Assembly (NCBI RefSeq): GCF_001894825.1
Contig: NZ_BCWY01000014.1
Location: 62,001 to 126,000, forward strand
Length of the DNA stretch: 64,000 nucleotides
From: Rhodococcus jostii NBRC 16295
GTDB lineage: Bacteria; Actinomycetota; Actinomycetes; Mycobacteriales; Mycobacteriaceae
Direction of reading: 5' to 3'
Position numbers and translations under genes: made by a program. Below are positions 42,473 through 51,344 of this stretch, piece by piece (the stretch's first letter is position 1; each line of letters begins with the position of its first letter). A model generated the notes under the pieces. That model saw nothing but the letters and a program-made list of their open reading frames with translations, was not told where the DNA came from and ran no database searches.

Positions 42473-43051
42473 TCAGGCGCGTCCCGCATCGTGGCCGGCG
42501 AGTGTGGGTGCGACGAACTGCTCGAGCATCGTGCGTTCGTCGGTGTCGTCGACGCCCGGGACCGTGAGCAGGGAGACGATGACGCGGACGAGCCACCGCG
42601 CCCGGCGGGACGACTCCTCGCCCGTGAACCCCGCCTGCCCCAGGAAGGCGGCGCCCAGCGACTCGATGACTTCCGACGAATGCGCGATCTGTGCCGCGAG
42701 CCCGGAGTCGCCGAGCTGGAACCACGCGGCCAGCGTCGGGTCCGCGCGCACCAGCCGGATCGCCGTCAGCATCGCGTCGACGATCACGTCCTTCGGATCA
42801 CCGGTCCCGGACACCTCTTCCGCGACCAGCGTGCCGATCCGCCGGGCCTCGCGGTGGACGAACGCCAGCTGAAGCGCCTGCCTGCTGTCGAAATACCGGT
42901 ACAGCGTGGCGCGCGAACATCCGGCCGCACGGGCGACCTCGGCCATACCGACCGCGGCGATGCCGTTCTCGACGTACAGCTGAGCGGCGACGTCGAGGAT
43001 CCGCTCTGCGGCGAGGCGGGGGCGTTCGTCGCGCATCCAATCGGCGTTCAT
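42473..43051 (-). CDS. TetR-family regulator (P450 operon)
   Basis: A 192-residue TetR protein: helix-turn-helix at about residues 13-60 (VGMAEVARAAGCSRATLYRYFDSRQ) and a helical C-terminal domain. Its ATG at 43051 overlaps the P450 stop by four bases, so the two are co-translated. It probably controls the P450 promoter through the 20-bp palindrome at 44282 and thereby itself. The ligand is unknown. Confidence 0.88.
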   Translation of the reverse strand: MNADWMRDERPRLAAERILDVAAQLYVENGIAAVGMAEVARAAGCSRATLYRYFDSRQALQLAFVHREARRIGTLVAEEVSGTGDPKDVIVDAMLTAIRLVRADPTLAAWFQLGDSGLAAQIAHSSEVIESLGAAFLGQAGFTGEESSRRARWLVRVIVSLLTVPGVDDTDERTMLEQFVAPTLAGHDAGRA

Positions 43052-44268
43052 GCTTCACGCGCCCGGAACGGGACGCTCGTCGGCCGGCGCACGTAGTTCC
43101 CCTCGGCATAGCGGACGGCATCGATGTCGACGGTGAAGTCGGGGCACCGCGCCAGCAGTTCCTCCAGTGCGATCCGGGCCTGCATGCGCGCGGCGGCCGC
43201 TCCGAGACAGTGGTGGGCCCCGTGACTGAAGGTGAGGATCTGCTTCGGCGCGCGACGCACATCCAGGTCCTCGGAGTGCGGTCCGAACCGGCGGGGGTCG
43301 CGGTTCGCGGAACCGTACAGCAGGAACACCTTCCGGCCCGCGGGAACGAGGGTGCCCTCGATCTCGACATCCCGGGTCGTCGTGCGGGCGAGGCCCTGGA
43401 CGGGGGACGTGAGTCGCAGCAATTCCTCGACCGCGTCACCGATCAACTCCGGGTGTTCGATCAGATCCCGTCTCTGCTCCCGGTGGTGGGTGAGCAACTG
43501 GACGGCGCCGCCGAGCATCCCGGTGGTGGTGTCGTTGCCGCCGGTGACCATCGTGAACGCGAAACCGAGGATCGACAGGAGTCCGGTGACGTCGCCGTCG
43601 GCCCCCATGCCGCTCGCGACGAGGTGCGAGATGGTGTCGTCCTCGGGATCGGTGCGGCGCCGCTCGATCAGGGTGGTGAAGTACCCCATCAGATCGGTGA
43701 CGGCGCCCGACGCCTGCAGCGTGTCGCCCTGCGCGTTCGCCGCGACGATCGCTTCGGTCCAGCCGTCGAACTGTGCCCGATCTGCCTCGGGGACACCGAG
43801 GTAGTGGGCGACGACCATGCTCGGTAGCGGCTTGAACAGCTCCTTCACCACATCGCCCTCGCCGGCTTCGCGCAGCCGCTCGATGCGCTCCACCACGAAC
43901 GCCCGGACCGCAGGCTCGACGGCGGTGACCTGCCGCGGGGTGAATCCCTTCGAGACGAGACGCCGGAACGCGGTGTGGTCGGGTGGGTCGAGCATCACCA
44001 GCGGCGGATTGTCCTGCAGCCCGATCTTCTCCAGCTCGCCGTACGTCGTGGTGAGGCCGGCGGCGGAGGAGAACGTCTCGGCGTCCCGGGCCGCCGCATA
44101 GACGTCGGCGTGCCGGGACAGCACCCAGTAGTCGTTCTCCGGTGCGCCCTCGGGGACGACGTGGTGGACGGGGTCGTGGTCGCGCAGGTCGGCGTACATC
44201 TGCCAGGGGGCACGCCACGATTCTCCGGACCTGGGTACGAATGAGACGCTCGACACATGTGCGGTCAT
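43048..44268 (-). CDS. Cytochrome P450
   Basis: A 406-residue soluble bacterial P450. The I-helix oxygen-activation motif is MVTGGNDTTTG, the K-helix is EELLRLTSP, the PERF-like region is RDPRRFG, and the haem-binding loop is FSHGAHHCLGAAAARMQ with the Cys thiolate. The ATG at 44268 gives a normal N-terminus, although its ribosome-binding site is weak; the open frame continues upstream as a shadow. No ferredoxin or reductase gene is adjacent. The substrate is unknown; the CYP subfamily was not determined. Confidence 0.9.
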   Translation of the reverse strand: MTAHVSSVSFVPRSGESWRAPWQMYADLRDHDPVHHVVPEGAPENDYWVLSRHADVYAAARDAETFSSAAGLTTTYGELEKIGLQDNPPLVMLDPPDHTAFRRLVSKGFTPRQVTAVEPAVRAFVVERIERLREAGEGDVVKELFKPLPSMVVAHYLGVPEADRAQFDGWTEAIVAANAQGDTLQASGAVTDLMGYFTTLIERRRTDPEDDTISHLVASGMGADGDVTGLLSILGFAFTMVTGGNDTTTGMLGGAVQLLTHHREQRRDLIEHPELIGDAVEELLRLTSPVQGLARTTTRDVEIEGTLVPAGRKVFLLYGSANRDPRRFGPHSEDLDVRRAPKQILTFSHGAHHCLGAAAARMQARIALEELLARCPDFTVDIDAVRYAEGNYVRRPTSVPFRAREA

Positions 44269-44281
44269 GTATCGATGGTGA

Positions 44282-44301
44282 GACACTTCGGCAGAAGTGT
44301 C
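44282..44301. promoter_or_regulatory. 20-bp palindrome upstream of the P450 gene
   Basis: Perfect eight-base arms GACACTTC/GAAGTGTC with a four-base centre lie 14 bp upstream of the P450 start and overlap a TTGACA hexamer on the coding strand. Probable operator of the co-transcribed TetR. Confidence 0.6.
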
Positions 44302-44321
44302 AATGGCGCGAGGCGCGACCC

Positions 44322-44708
44322 CTAGCCGAACAGGGCGAAGGCCACGACGGCGAGGATCAGGACGAGTACCGGTGTGAGGATGAGCAGCAGCCCCAGCAGT
44401 CCCGGATTCTTCACCGGCCGATGATCGATGGCGCCCTTGCTGAAACTGCTGAACGGCGACGCGTAGTACACCGGGGGAGCCGGGTGGTACCGGTTGTCGA
44501 CGGTGATCTGCGCCTTGCCCTGCTCCACGATCCACGGGACGGAGATCTGGATGTGATGCACACCGGGAGGTGCCGGAATGACGTTGTGGCCCCACCGCAG
44601 CGGCACAGGATAGCCGTTGATGCGGGCGTTGGGCGTCACCAGCATCGGGCCCATCGGCGGCTTCTTCGCGTCGATGACAAGCGCGGTGGGTGAGGAGGCG
44701 GGCTGCAT
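44322..44708 (-). CDS. Hypothetical tail-anchored membrane protein
   Basis: A 128-residue protein with a soluble beta-rich N-terminal part (ALVIDAKKPPMGPMLVTP, VHHIQISVPWIVEQGKAQITVD) and a single C-terminal hydrophobic span (NPGLLGLLLILTPVLVLILAV) with no signal peptide, so it is probably tail-anchored with the soluble part inside the cell. The family is not recognised. The ATG at 44708 is preferred over the longer frame from 44843, which runs through the next gene's 3' end. Confidence 0.7.
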   Translation of the reverse strand: MQPASSPTALVIDAKKPPMGPMLVTPNARINGYPVPLRWGHNVIPAPPGVHHIQISVPWIVEQGKAQITVDNRYHPAPPVYYASPFSSFSKGAIDHRPVKNPGLLGLLLILTPVLVLILAVVAFALFG

Positions 44709-44751
44709 GAAGGGCGAGAGTATCACCCGGCCGCAGCCCGAAAAGTGCGGC

Positions 44752-45426
44752 CTACTGGCCGGCGGCGATCCGCGCCTTCTCCAGGGCCGCGAGAGTGCGG
44801 AGTACCGTGGCGCGCTGCTTCTCGAGGTCGCTGATCCGGGCACGCGCGGCGAGGCCGGCCGGCTCGCCGATGAGATTCATCTGGGCGTCGATGGACGAGA
44901 GCTGTTCGAGCAGACCCGTGACTCGCGTTTCCAGTGCGGCGACATCGACGGCGTCGGTACGCACCGGTGCGACCGGCGGTGTGGCGGACGTGCGAGACGC
45001 GCTCGGACGGCTCGAGGTGGTCGCGGACGACGTTCCCGAATGCGCGCTGCTACGCGGCTCCGACACCACGCTCGCAGCCCGGGGACGCAGGGCCTTGCGG
45101 ACGGCCGCCGGGTCGGGAAGTTCCGCGAGCTTCATCTCGTTGAGGTCGCGGCGGGCATCGCGGGCGTTGACCCGGTGCTCGCGCTCCTCGTCGTCGTCGG
45201 ACTGCAACGTGCCACCGAGCGGACGCAGGCCGTACATGCCGAGGAAGCGGCGGGCCTCGTCGATGACCGATTCCTTCTCGCGGCAAGTGCCACAGCGAGG
45301 TTCGTTACGGAACATCTCGACGGCGTTGTCATCTCCGCACCACACGCACGCCCCCGGCGACCAACGCCGGACGTTTCGAATTGCAGCGATATCGATAGGG
45401 CCGGAGAGAGTCTGCGCGTCGATCAC
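44752..45426 (-). CDS. Hypothetical zinc-ribbon protein with coiled coil
   Basis: A 224-residue protein. Near the N-terminus two CxxC knuckles (CVWC and CGTC, 18 residues apart) suggest a zinc ribbon. A low-complexity Ser/Ala/Thr linker (about 100-150) and a C-terminal predicted coiled coil (VAALETRVTGLLEQLSSIDAQ onward) follow. The GTG at 45426 is a guess: a TACTGT -10-like box stands eight bases before it, which would make a leaderless start; the frame continues open to 45555. Function unknown. Confidence 0.65.
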   Translation of the reverse strand: MIDAQTLSGPIDIAAIRNVRRWSPGACVWCGDDNAVEMFRNEPRCGTCREKESVIDEARRFLGMYGLRPLGGTLQSDDDEEREHRVNARDARRDLNEMKLAELPDPAAVRKALRPRAASVVSEPRSSAHSGTSSATTSSRPSASRTSATPPVAPVRTDAVDVAALETRVTGLLEQLSSIDAQMNLIGEPAGLAARARISDLEKQRATVLRTLAALEKARIAAGQ

Positions 45427-45579
45427 GACGAGCCACAGTAGGGGAATTCGGGCGCGCGAGTCACATCGCCGTAAGTACGACCTGCGGTTCTGCGGCCCAG
45501 CGTGACGAAGATCATGCCGAGGCGCTCGAAGTGCTGCGCAAACGCTGTGTCCCACACATCATTTCCCGACCGGTAAGTT

Positions 45580-46215
45580 TCATTCTCCGGCGCCGATGAC
45601 CGTGGTCAGCCACTCGACGAGCGGGTGCATCGAACGCCAGGCGGTGCGCACTTCGTCAGCGGCGCGGGGAGTTTCGATCCAGTCTGGGGACAGGTAGGTC
45701 CGGCTGGCAGTGAGGGATTTGTGACGCATCAGATCGAGCCGCGGGTGATCCTCGGCGACGCCGCGCGGACGAGTCTTGAGCGTGTCTCCGCCGATCTCGA
45801 AACCCGCCGACCGCACCTTCTTCACGAGCTTGACGAGTTCACGGCCCCTGCGGTCGTCGTCGACGGCATCCCGGAAGCGGCCGACCTGCAGCGGGGTGTG
45901 CGAGTAGAAACCGCCCGCGACGAACAGTCCGGCCGCGTCGATCTGCACGTAATACCCGACCCCGGGGCGTGTCTCGACGAATCCGCCCTGATGGGTCTTG
46001 TAGGGCGTCTTGTCCTTCGAGAACCGCACGTCACGGTAGGGGCGAAACACCTTGCCCGCGCCGAACTCCGGCTCGAGGTCCGCGAGCAGTGCGGTCATGG
46101 GCGCGCGCACCGAGTCGTCGTAGACGGCCTTGTGCGCGGTCCAGAAGCTCTTGCTGTTGTCTGCCTCGAGGTCCTCGTAGAAGTCGAGAGCAGCGGTGGG
46201 GATCCCGGTGAACAC
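45580..46215 (-). CDS. DUF2461 family protein
   Basis: A 211-residue protein of the widespread DUF2461/TIGR02453 family, recognised by the N-terminal FTGIPTAALDFYEDLEADNSK, the central YRDVRFSKDKTPYKTHQGGF and YYVQIDAAGLFVAGGFY. The function of the family is not established. The GTG at 46215 is chosen because TAGCCT stands seven bases upstream (leaderless pattern); an in-frame ATG at 46269 falls inside the prs terminator and would encode repeat-derived residues. It follows prs but is separated from it by a 22-bp hairpin. Confidence 0.82.
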   Translation of the reverse strand: MFTGIPTAALDFYEDLEADNSKSFWTAHKAVYDDSVRAPMTALLADLEPEFGAGKVFRPYRDVRFSKDKTPYKTHQGGFVETRPGVGYYVQIDAAGLFVAGGFYSHTPLQVGRFRDAVDDDRRGRELVKLVKKVRSAGFEIGGDTLKTRPRGVAEDHPRLDLMRHKSLTASRTYLSPDWIETPRAADEVRTAWRSMHPLVEWLTTVIGAGE

Positions 46216-46222
46216 ACGGGCA

Positions 46223-46228
46223 AGGCTA
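46223..46228 (-). promoter_or_regulatory. Candidate -10 box for leaderless DUF2461 transcript
   Basis: On the minus strand TAGCCT is followed by seven bases and then the GTG start. It directly abuts the base of the prs terminator hairpin, so termination and re-initiation are back to back. Confidence 0.4.
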
Positions 46229-46289
46229 CGCCTGTGAGTGGTTGACGAGTCCAGAGACTCGTCAACCACTCACAGGCGCGAAGCGCCTA
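46229..46289. repeat. Intergenic double hairpin, family A, copy 2 (prs terminator)
   Basis: A perfect 22-bp stem (46229-46250 with 46257-46278) with a six-base loop CCAGAG is followed by a second hairpin AGGCGC-GAA-GCGCCT (46274-46288) that overlaps it and includes the prs stop codon. The core is shared with 15112-15168. Confidence 0.8.
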
Positions 46290-47267
46290 GGCGTTGCCGT
46301 TGAACAGCGACGTGACCGAGCCGTTCTCGAAAACTTCCTTGATGGTGCGAGCCAGCAGCGGCGCGATGGACAGCACCGTGAGGGTCGGGAACTTCTTCGA
46401 CTCGTCGATCGGGAGCGTGTTGGTGACGATGACTTCCTTGGCACCACACGCGGCGAGGCGCTCGGCCGCAGGATCGGACAGGACACCGTGCGTGGCGGCG
46501 ATGATCACGTCGCCCGCACCGGCCTCCTTGAGGATCTTCACGGCGCCGGCGATGGTTCCACCGGTGTCGATCATGTCGTCGATCAGGATGCAGGTGTGGC
46601 CTTCGACGTCACCGACCACGCGGTTGGACTTCACCTGGTTGGGCACCAGCGGGTCGCGCGTCTTGTGGATGAACGCCAGCGGCGCTCCGCCGAGGGTGTC
46701 GGCCCACTTCTCGGCGACGCGGACGCGGCCGGAGTCGGGGGAGACGACGGCGATGTTCTCGGTGCCGTAGTTGCCGCGGATGTACTCGGCGAGCTGGCCC
46801 TGGGCGTGCATGTGGTCGACGGGGCCGTCGAAGAAGCCCTGGATCTGGTCGGTGTGGAGGTCGACCGTGATGATGCGGTCGGCTCCGGCCGTCTTCAGGA
46901 GGTCGGCGATCAGGCGAGCCGAGATGGGCTCACGGCCGCGGTGCTTCTTGTCCTGGCGGGCGTACGGGTAGAACGGCAGGATCGCGGTGATGCGCTTGGC
47001 CGATCCGCGCTTGAGTGCGTCGATCATGATCAGCTGTTCCATCACCCACGTGTTCAGCGGGGCCGGGTGGCTCTGCAGCACGAAGGCGTCGGAGCCGCGG
47101 ACCGACTCCTCGAAACGGACGAAGATCTCGCCGTTCGCGAAGTCACGGGCAGTCTGCGGGGTGACCCGCACGTCGAGTTCCTTCGCCACCTGTTCGGCCA
47201 GCTCCGGATGCGCGCGACCAGAAAACAGCATGAGGTTCTTCTGGTTGTCGATCCAATTCGCGGTCAC
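46287..47267 (-). CDS. prs: Ribose-phosphate pyrophosphokinase (PRPP synthase)
   Basis: Makes PRPP from ribose-5-phosphate and ATP for nucleotide, histidine and arabinogalactan synthesis. The 326-residue protein has the expected motifs: [55 protein letters not shown] and the PRPP loop [13 protein letters not shown]. The GTG at 47267 overlaps the glmU stop (GTGA), as in other actinobacteria. The stop codon lies within the family A hairpin. Confidence 0.97.
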   Translation of the reverse strand: MTANWIDNQKNLMLFSGRAHPELAEQVAKELDVRVTPQTARDFANGEIFVRFEESVRGSDAFVLQSHPAPLNTWVMEQLIMIDALKRGSAKRITAILPFYPYARQDKKHRGREPISARLIADLLKTAGADRIITVDLHTDQIQGFFDGPVDHMHAQGQLAEYIRGNYGTENIAVVSPDSGRVRVAEKWADTLGGAPLAFIHKTRDPLVPNQVKSNRVVGDVEGHTCILIDDMIDTGGTIAGAVKILKEAGAGDVIIAATHGVLSDPAAERLAACGAKEVIVTNTLPIDESKKFPTLTVLSIAPLLARTIKEVFENGSVTSLFNGNA

Positions 47268-48766
47268 TGCTCTATGCCATCCTTTAAATCTTGCTTCTCG
47301 GTTTCGTGCAGATCTGAACTGTGGTGCAGTCCCGCGGCGGACGCCGCCTCGGCGGCGGCGGTACCGGGCCGATTTCGTTGCACCCAGCCGTCAATATTGC
47401 GCTGCTTCCCGCCGGAGACCGCGAGTGCCCCCGGTGGTACGTCGAAACGCAGCACCGTGCCGGCGCCGGTGTAAGCACCGTCACCGACCTGTACCGGGGC
47501 GACGAACATGGTGTCCGACCCGGTCCGGACGTGCGACCCCACCACCGTACGGCTCTTGGCAACGCCGTCGTAATTGACGAACACGCTCGACGCACCGATG
47601 TTGCTGTGCTCGCCGATCGTGGCGTCGCCCACGTAGGTCAGGTGAGGAACTTTGGAGTGCGCCCCGATGTCGGCGTTCTTCGTCTCGACGAAGGCGCCGA
47701 GCTTGCCGGACGCACCGAGGACGGTGCCGGGTCGCAGGTAGGAGAACGGGCCGACGGTGGCGCCGGCGCCGATGGTCGATTCCGAACCGTGGGTCCGCAC
47801 GACGCTGGCGCCCTCGCCCACCGACACGTCGGTCAGGGTGGTGTCGGGGCCGACGACGGCGTCCTCGCCCACCGCGGTGGTGCCGAGCAGTTGCACGCCC
47901 GGATGGATCGTGACGTCGCGACCGAGCGTCACGCCGACGTCGATCCAGGTGGTCGACGGATCGACGACGGTGACTCCGGCGCGCATCCAGTGCTCGACGG
48001 TGCGGCGGTTGAGCTCGGCGGCCAGCCGGGACAACTGGACTCGATCGTTGGCGCCGGCGACCTTCGCGGAGTCGGACAGGTGGGCGGCGAAGACGGGGGC
48101 GCCTGCTTCGCGGGCGATCTTGACGACGTCGGTCAGGTACAGCTCACCCTGCGCGTTGTCCGCGTTGAGCTGCCCGAGCGCGGAGCGCAGGAACTCTGCG
48201 TCGAATGCGTACACACCGGCGTTGACCTCGGTGATGGCCGCCTGCTCCTCGGTGGCGTCGGCCTCTTCGACGATCTCGGAGATCTCACCGTCGTGGGGTC
48301 GGCGAACGATGCGCCCGTAGCCCCGGGGCTCGGGAGCGGTGAAGGTCAGCACCGTGACCGCCGCGGGGATGGGTTCGGCGCGGTGCTCGTCGAGGAGTGC
48401 GTGCAGGGTGTGGCCGTCGAGCAGGGGGACGTCGGCAGCGGTGACCAGCACGGTCCCGCGGAAATCGGCGGGCAGCGCGGACAGGCCGCATTCGACGGCG
48501 TGTCCGGTGCCGTTCTGCTCTTCCTGGATGGCGACGGCGATCGGACGACCCAGTTCGGTCTCGAGGGCGCTGACGGCGACTCCGACGCGCTCCTTGTCGT
48601 GACCGACGACGGTGACGAGGTGCGTCGGATCGACCTCCGCGGCGGCGTGCAGGGAATGCGCCAGCATCGTGCGTCCACCCAGGGTGTGCAACACCTTGGG
48701 GGTCTTCGACCGCATCCGAGTTCCTGCGCCGGCGGCGAGGACGACCACGGCGGTCTGCACTGGCAT
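47264..48766 (-). CDS. glmU: Bifunctional UDP-N-acetylglucosamine pyrophosphorylase / glucosamine-1-phosphate acetyltransferase
   Basis: Carries out the last two steps to UDP-GlcNAc. The 500-residue protein has the N-terminal uridyltransferase domain ([20 protein letters not shown], then [14 protein letters not shown] and [14 protein letters not shown]) and a C-terminal left-handed beta-helix acetyltransferase domain (hexapeptide repeats about 260-450, [34 protein letters not shown]). The ATG at 48766 has GAGGGAG six bases upstream; the frame continues to 48925 only as a shadow. It is translationally coupled to prs. Confidence 0.97.
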   Translation of the reverse strand: MPVQTAVVVLAAGAGTRMRSKTPKVLHTLGGRTMLAHSLHAAAEVDPTHLVTVVGHDKERVGVAVSALETELGRPIAVAIQEEQNGTGHAVECGLSALPADFRGTVLVTAADVPLLDGHTLHALLDEHRAEPIPAAVTVLTFTAPEPRGYGRIVRRPHDGEISEIVEEADATEEQAAITEVNAGVYAFDAEFLRSALGQLNADNAQGELYLTDVVKIAREAGAPVFAAHLSDSAKVAGANDRVQLSRLAAELNRRTVEHWMRAGVTVVDPSTTWIDVGVTLGRDVTIHPGVQLLGTTAVGEDAVVGPDTTLTDVSVGEGASVVRTHGSESTIGAGATVGPFSYLRPGTVLGASGKLGAFVETKNADIGAHSKVPHLTYVGDATIGEHSNIGASSVFVNYDGVAKSRTVVGSHVRTGSDTMFVAPVQVGDGAYTGAGTVLRFDVPPGALAVSGGKQRNIDGWVQRNRPGTAAAEAASAAGLHHSSDLHETEKQDLKDGIEQ

Positions 48767-48841
48767 GAAGCTCCCTCTGGATCGTTCTGCTCTTGCTGTT
48801 CTCGACAGCTCCACCTGCAGGAATTCGCTCTGCACGCTTCG

Positions 48842-48912
48842 CTCCGCCGCCAGGACTCGAACCTGAACTATCTGAACCAAAATCAGAGGTGCTGCCATTA
48901 CACTACGGCGGA
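48842..48912 (-). tRNA. tRNA-Gln (anticodon TTG)
   Basis: The minus strand folds as a cloverleaf. The acceptor stem is TCCGCCG/CGGCGGA with a G discriminator, there is a short D arm, and the anticodon stem TCTGA/TCAGA encloses the loop TTTTGGT, giving anticodon TTG (Gln). The T arm has the loop TTCGAGT. CCA is not encoded. It lies upstream of glmU on the same strand, about 75 bp before its start. Confidence 0.92.
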
Positions 48913-49096
48913 TTGCCACACACACGGGGTGTCACGCCCGTTTGCGCGAGAGAATCCTCGCATGCCGACCCGCCGCCCGTCGAACCGCTGCGGAAATTTG
49001 TGTCGGTCTCCCCGATAGAGTGGGTGCTACCTGCAGTGTTTCTGCGCTGCCCGCGACACTTCGTCGTCGCGAGTGTCAGGAAAGGATGGTGCCCCG

Positions 49097-49765
49097 GTGC
49101 CCCGACCCACGGACGTGGACGCGACCCCCGAGAGGGTCGTGCGCACCCGGATGACCGGTACGCAACGCCGGGAGCAGTTGATCGAGATCGGTCGCGCCCT
49201 GTTCGCCGAACGAGGCTACGAGGCGACGTCGATCGAGGAGATCGCACAGCGGGCGCACGTGTCCAAGCCCGTCGTCTACGAGCACTTCGGCGGCAAGGAA
49301 GGCCTCTACGCCGTGGTCGTGGATCGGGAGATGTCGCGGCTGCTGGAGATGGTGACGTCCTCGCTCAAGCAGAACCGTTCCCGGATCCGGGTCGAACGGG
49401 TGGCGCTGGCGTTGCTGACCTATGTGGAGGAGCACACCGACGGATTCCGCATCCTCGTCCGCGACTCTCCGGTGGCGGCGCCGGACGGCACCTACTCGAG
49501 TCTCCTCAACGAGGCCATCGGCCAAGTCGGGCACATCCTCGCCGGTGACTTCTCGCGGCGTGGGTTCAATCCGGATCTGGCGCTGCTCTACGCGCAGGCG
49601 CTTGTCGGGATGGTGTCCACCACCGCGACGTGGTGGCTCGACGAGCGGACGCCGCCGAAGGAGGTCGTCGCCGCGCATCTGGTGAACCTGTGCTGGAACG
49701 GGTTGACCAATCTGGAGGCCGATCCGCAGCTGGGCACTGATCGGTCGCACCCGGCCGCTCGGTGA
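49097..49765 (+). CDS. TetR-family regulator next to glmU
   Basis: A 222-residue TetR protein. The helix-turn-helix covers about residues 22-68 (GYEATSIEEIAQRAHVSKPV, then VYEHFGGKE), with a helical ligand domain rich in aromatic residues (ATWWLDERTPP). As I recall, mycobacteria have a TetR gene (Rv1019) in the same place between glmU and mfd, so it may be the orthologue. The start is uncertain: the GTG at 49097 has GGAAAGG upstream at long spacing; a GTG at 49073 is also in frame. No obvious target site was found nearby. Confidence 0.83.
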   Translation: MPRPTDVDATPERVVRTRMTGTQRREQLIEIGRALFAERGYEATSIEEIAQRAHVSKPVVYEHFGGKEGLYAVVVDREMSRLLEMVTSSLKQNRSRIRVERVALALLTYVEEHTDGFRILVRDSPVAAPDGTYSSLLNEAIGQVGHILAGDFSRRGFNPDLALLYAQALVGMVSTTATWWLDERTPPKEVVAAHLVNLCWNGLTNLEADPQLGTDRSHPAAR

Positions 49766-49879
49766 ACGTGTTCTCGTTTTCCGACTCGCGGTTCAACATC
49801 CGGAGGGCTGTGCCTGTCAAGTGCTAGGGTTCGCTGGAGTTTGCGCGCCCCGTCGGGGGGGTTGTTCGGGAGGCAGTCG

Positions 49880-50521
49880 ATGGCGAGACAGGTTCGAGCA
49901 GAGGTAACTCGGGCTTCGGTCCTCATGGCGGCGGCCGACGTGTTCTTACGCCTGGGCTACGCGAACGCGGGTCTCAACGAGATCATCGAGCAGTCCGGTG
50001 TGACCAAAGGTGCGTTGTACTTCCACTTCAGTTCCAAGGAAGATCTTGCCCGCGGCGTCATCGACGAGGGGCAGATCCGGCTCACGGCCGGAATGACCTC
50101 CGTCAGCGACGGGCCGACACCTGCGCTGGAAGCGCTCGTCGCGCTGTCCTACGTCGCGATCGAGGCGGCGAGCTCGGATCCGATCGTTGCTGCGATGTTG
50201 CGACTGCAGCACGAGATCGGTGACTACCAGGGGACGCACGGCAACGTGGTCTCCTCGTGGCAGCAGGGTTTCGAGCGGATGGTGGCGCGAGCCGTCGAGG
50301 AGGGCGACGTTCTCGCGGAGGACGACGTCTCTGCCGCAACGCTGTCCACCTTCCTGCTCGGGTCGTTGCTGGGTGCTCATGTCGTCGCAAGTGCAACCGG
50401 TGCATTCGACGATCTTCCGCGACGCATGGAGCGCGTCTGGTACTTCATTCTTCCCGGTCTGGTGGAGCCGTCGAAGCTCGTGTATTTCCGCCAGTTCGCC
50501 TCCCGGCGACTGCTGCGCTAG
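49880..50521 (+). CDS. Gamma-butyrolactone-receptor-like TetR regulator (ArpA/ScbR type)
   Basis: A 213-residue protein whose N-terminus is characteristic of Streptomyces ArpA/ScbR-type autoregulator receptors: MARQVRAEVTRASVLMAAAD, then GYANAGLNEIIEQSGVTKGA and LYFHFSSKEDLARGVID. The ligand domain keeps a hydrophobic layout with Trp in VVSSWQQGFERMV. Such receptors release DNA on binding a butyrolactone-type signal and often sit by the genes they control. No AfsA-type synthase gene is in this window. The ATG at 49880 has GGGAGG upstream; the longer frame from 49841 lacks support. Confidence 0.85.
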   Translation: MARQVRAEVTRASVLMAAADVFLRLGYANAGLNEIIEQSGVTKGALYFHFSSKEDLARGVIDEGQIRLTAGMTSVSDGPTPALEALVALSYVAIEAASSDPIVAAMLRLQHEIGDYQGTHGNVVSSWQQGFERMVARAVEEGDVLAEDDVSAATLSTFLLGSLLGAHVVASATGAFDDLPRRMERVWYFILPGLVEPSKLVYFRQFASRRLLR

Positions 50522-50563
50522 CAAACCGACTCCGCGGGAAGAGGTTTCCGCGACGGTGTTTGC
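50519..50563 (+). terminator. Hairpin after the butyrolactone-receptor-like gene
   Basis: Outer arms GCAAAC (50521-50526) and GTTTGC (50558-50563) enclose a second GC-rich pairing (CGCGGGAA with TTTCCGCG, one mismatch). It overlaps the stop codon and is followed by T-containing sequence. Confidence 0.55.
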
Positions 50564-50879
50564 TCGTTGCCGCATTGTTAGCTGCCTCACAGCCAAATGG
50601 CGACTATTCCGCTAAACACACTTGAAATCCAATTAATCCGCACGAAAAAGACCTCGAGTATGTACTTTCCCATGCAAAACGGCTAATGACCCACCGGAGA
50701 ATGGACTGCTGCTGCGACGCAATGGTGGGCTCGGTTCGCCGCGGGGTTTTGCGAGACCAATGACGCAGACGGTGGATACCGGAGGATGTATTGTGAAATT
50801 TCGTCCCCCGAATTACCGGGTGGTCGAAAGATAACTGACATTGCAAGCCCAATGAGCCGATGACATCGGAGGGTGCCCG
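50564..50879. other. 316-bp intergenic region, lower GC
   Basis: No gene is seen here. The stretch is visibly richer in A+T than its surroundings (for example CTTGAAATCCAATTAATCC) and contains TATG/CATG-rich segments around 50658-50690. It ends with a good ribosome-binding site (GGAGG) for the gene at 50880. It may hold the promoter and a target of the butyrolactone-receptor-like regulator, but no clean palindrome was identified. Confidence 0.4.
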
Positions 50880-51344
50880 ATGCCGTTCGTCATTGTCGAA
50901 CGCGAAGAGACGCTGGTCGCTGGGCTGGCTGTCCGTAGCCCCAAGCGGGCGCTGGGAGAAGCGCGCGACAAGGCTCTCGAAAAGACGTGGTCGACTCTTC
51001 TTGCGCAGAACGTGGATCGGCCGCTGGCCTCCGCCTACGTCGACCACGCTGCCGAGATCAATTCGTATTTCACGCAAATCGTCGGCTACGAGTGCTCCTC
51101 CATCGACCAGGTCGGGCGCGGGCACCTCGTGGCGCGGATTCCCGCCGGAACTTATGCCAAGTTCTCCTCCGTCGGCACGTTTCCCGATCTCTTCGACGTC
51201 CTCTGGGGGCAGATTCGAGACGCGGAGGAATCGCATCAGATTCAACGGTCCTACACCGGCGATTTCGAGTTCTACCCGCACGCCTTCGGGATAGATTTGT
51301 ACGTGGCGATAGTGCCACCCGCCACCAGGCAGGGGCAGCAATGA
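50880..51344 (+). CDS. GyrI-like / AraC-effector-binding-domain protein
   Basis: A 154-residue stand-alone ligand-binding protein resembling the effector-binding (GyrI-like) domain of AraC and MerR regulators. It starts with a beta strand carrying a Glu (VIVEREETLVAGLAV) and has the DQVGRGHLVARIPAGTYAKF strand pair and an FDVLWGQIRDAEES helix typical of the second half-domain. No DNA-binding part is present. It overlaps its paralogue downstream by four bases (ATGA), so they are made together. The ligand is unknown. Confidence 0.75.
   Translation: MPFVIVEREETLVAGLAVRSPKRALGEARDKALEKTWSTLLAQNVDRPLASAYVDHAAEINSYFTQIVGYECSSIDQVGRGHLVARIPAGTYAKFSSVGTFPDLFDVLWGQIRDAEESHQIQRSYTGDFEFYPHAFGIDLYVAIVPPATRQGQQ

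Noticed and set aside
43060..43082. GGGACGCTCGT near the P450 stop resembling a family B hairpin arm
   Set aside because: It lies within the P450 coding sequence and has no partner arm nearby; probably chance or a partial similarity.
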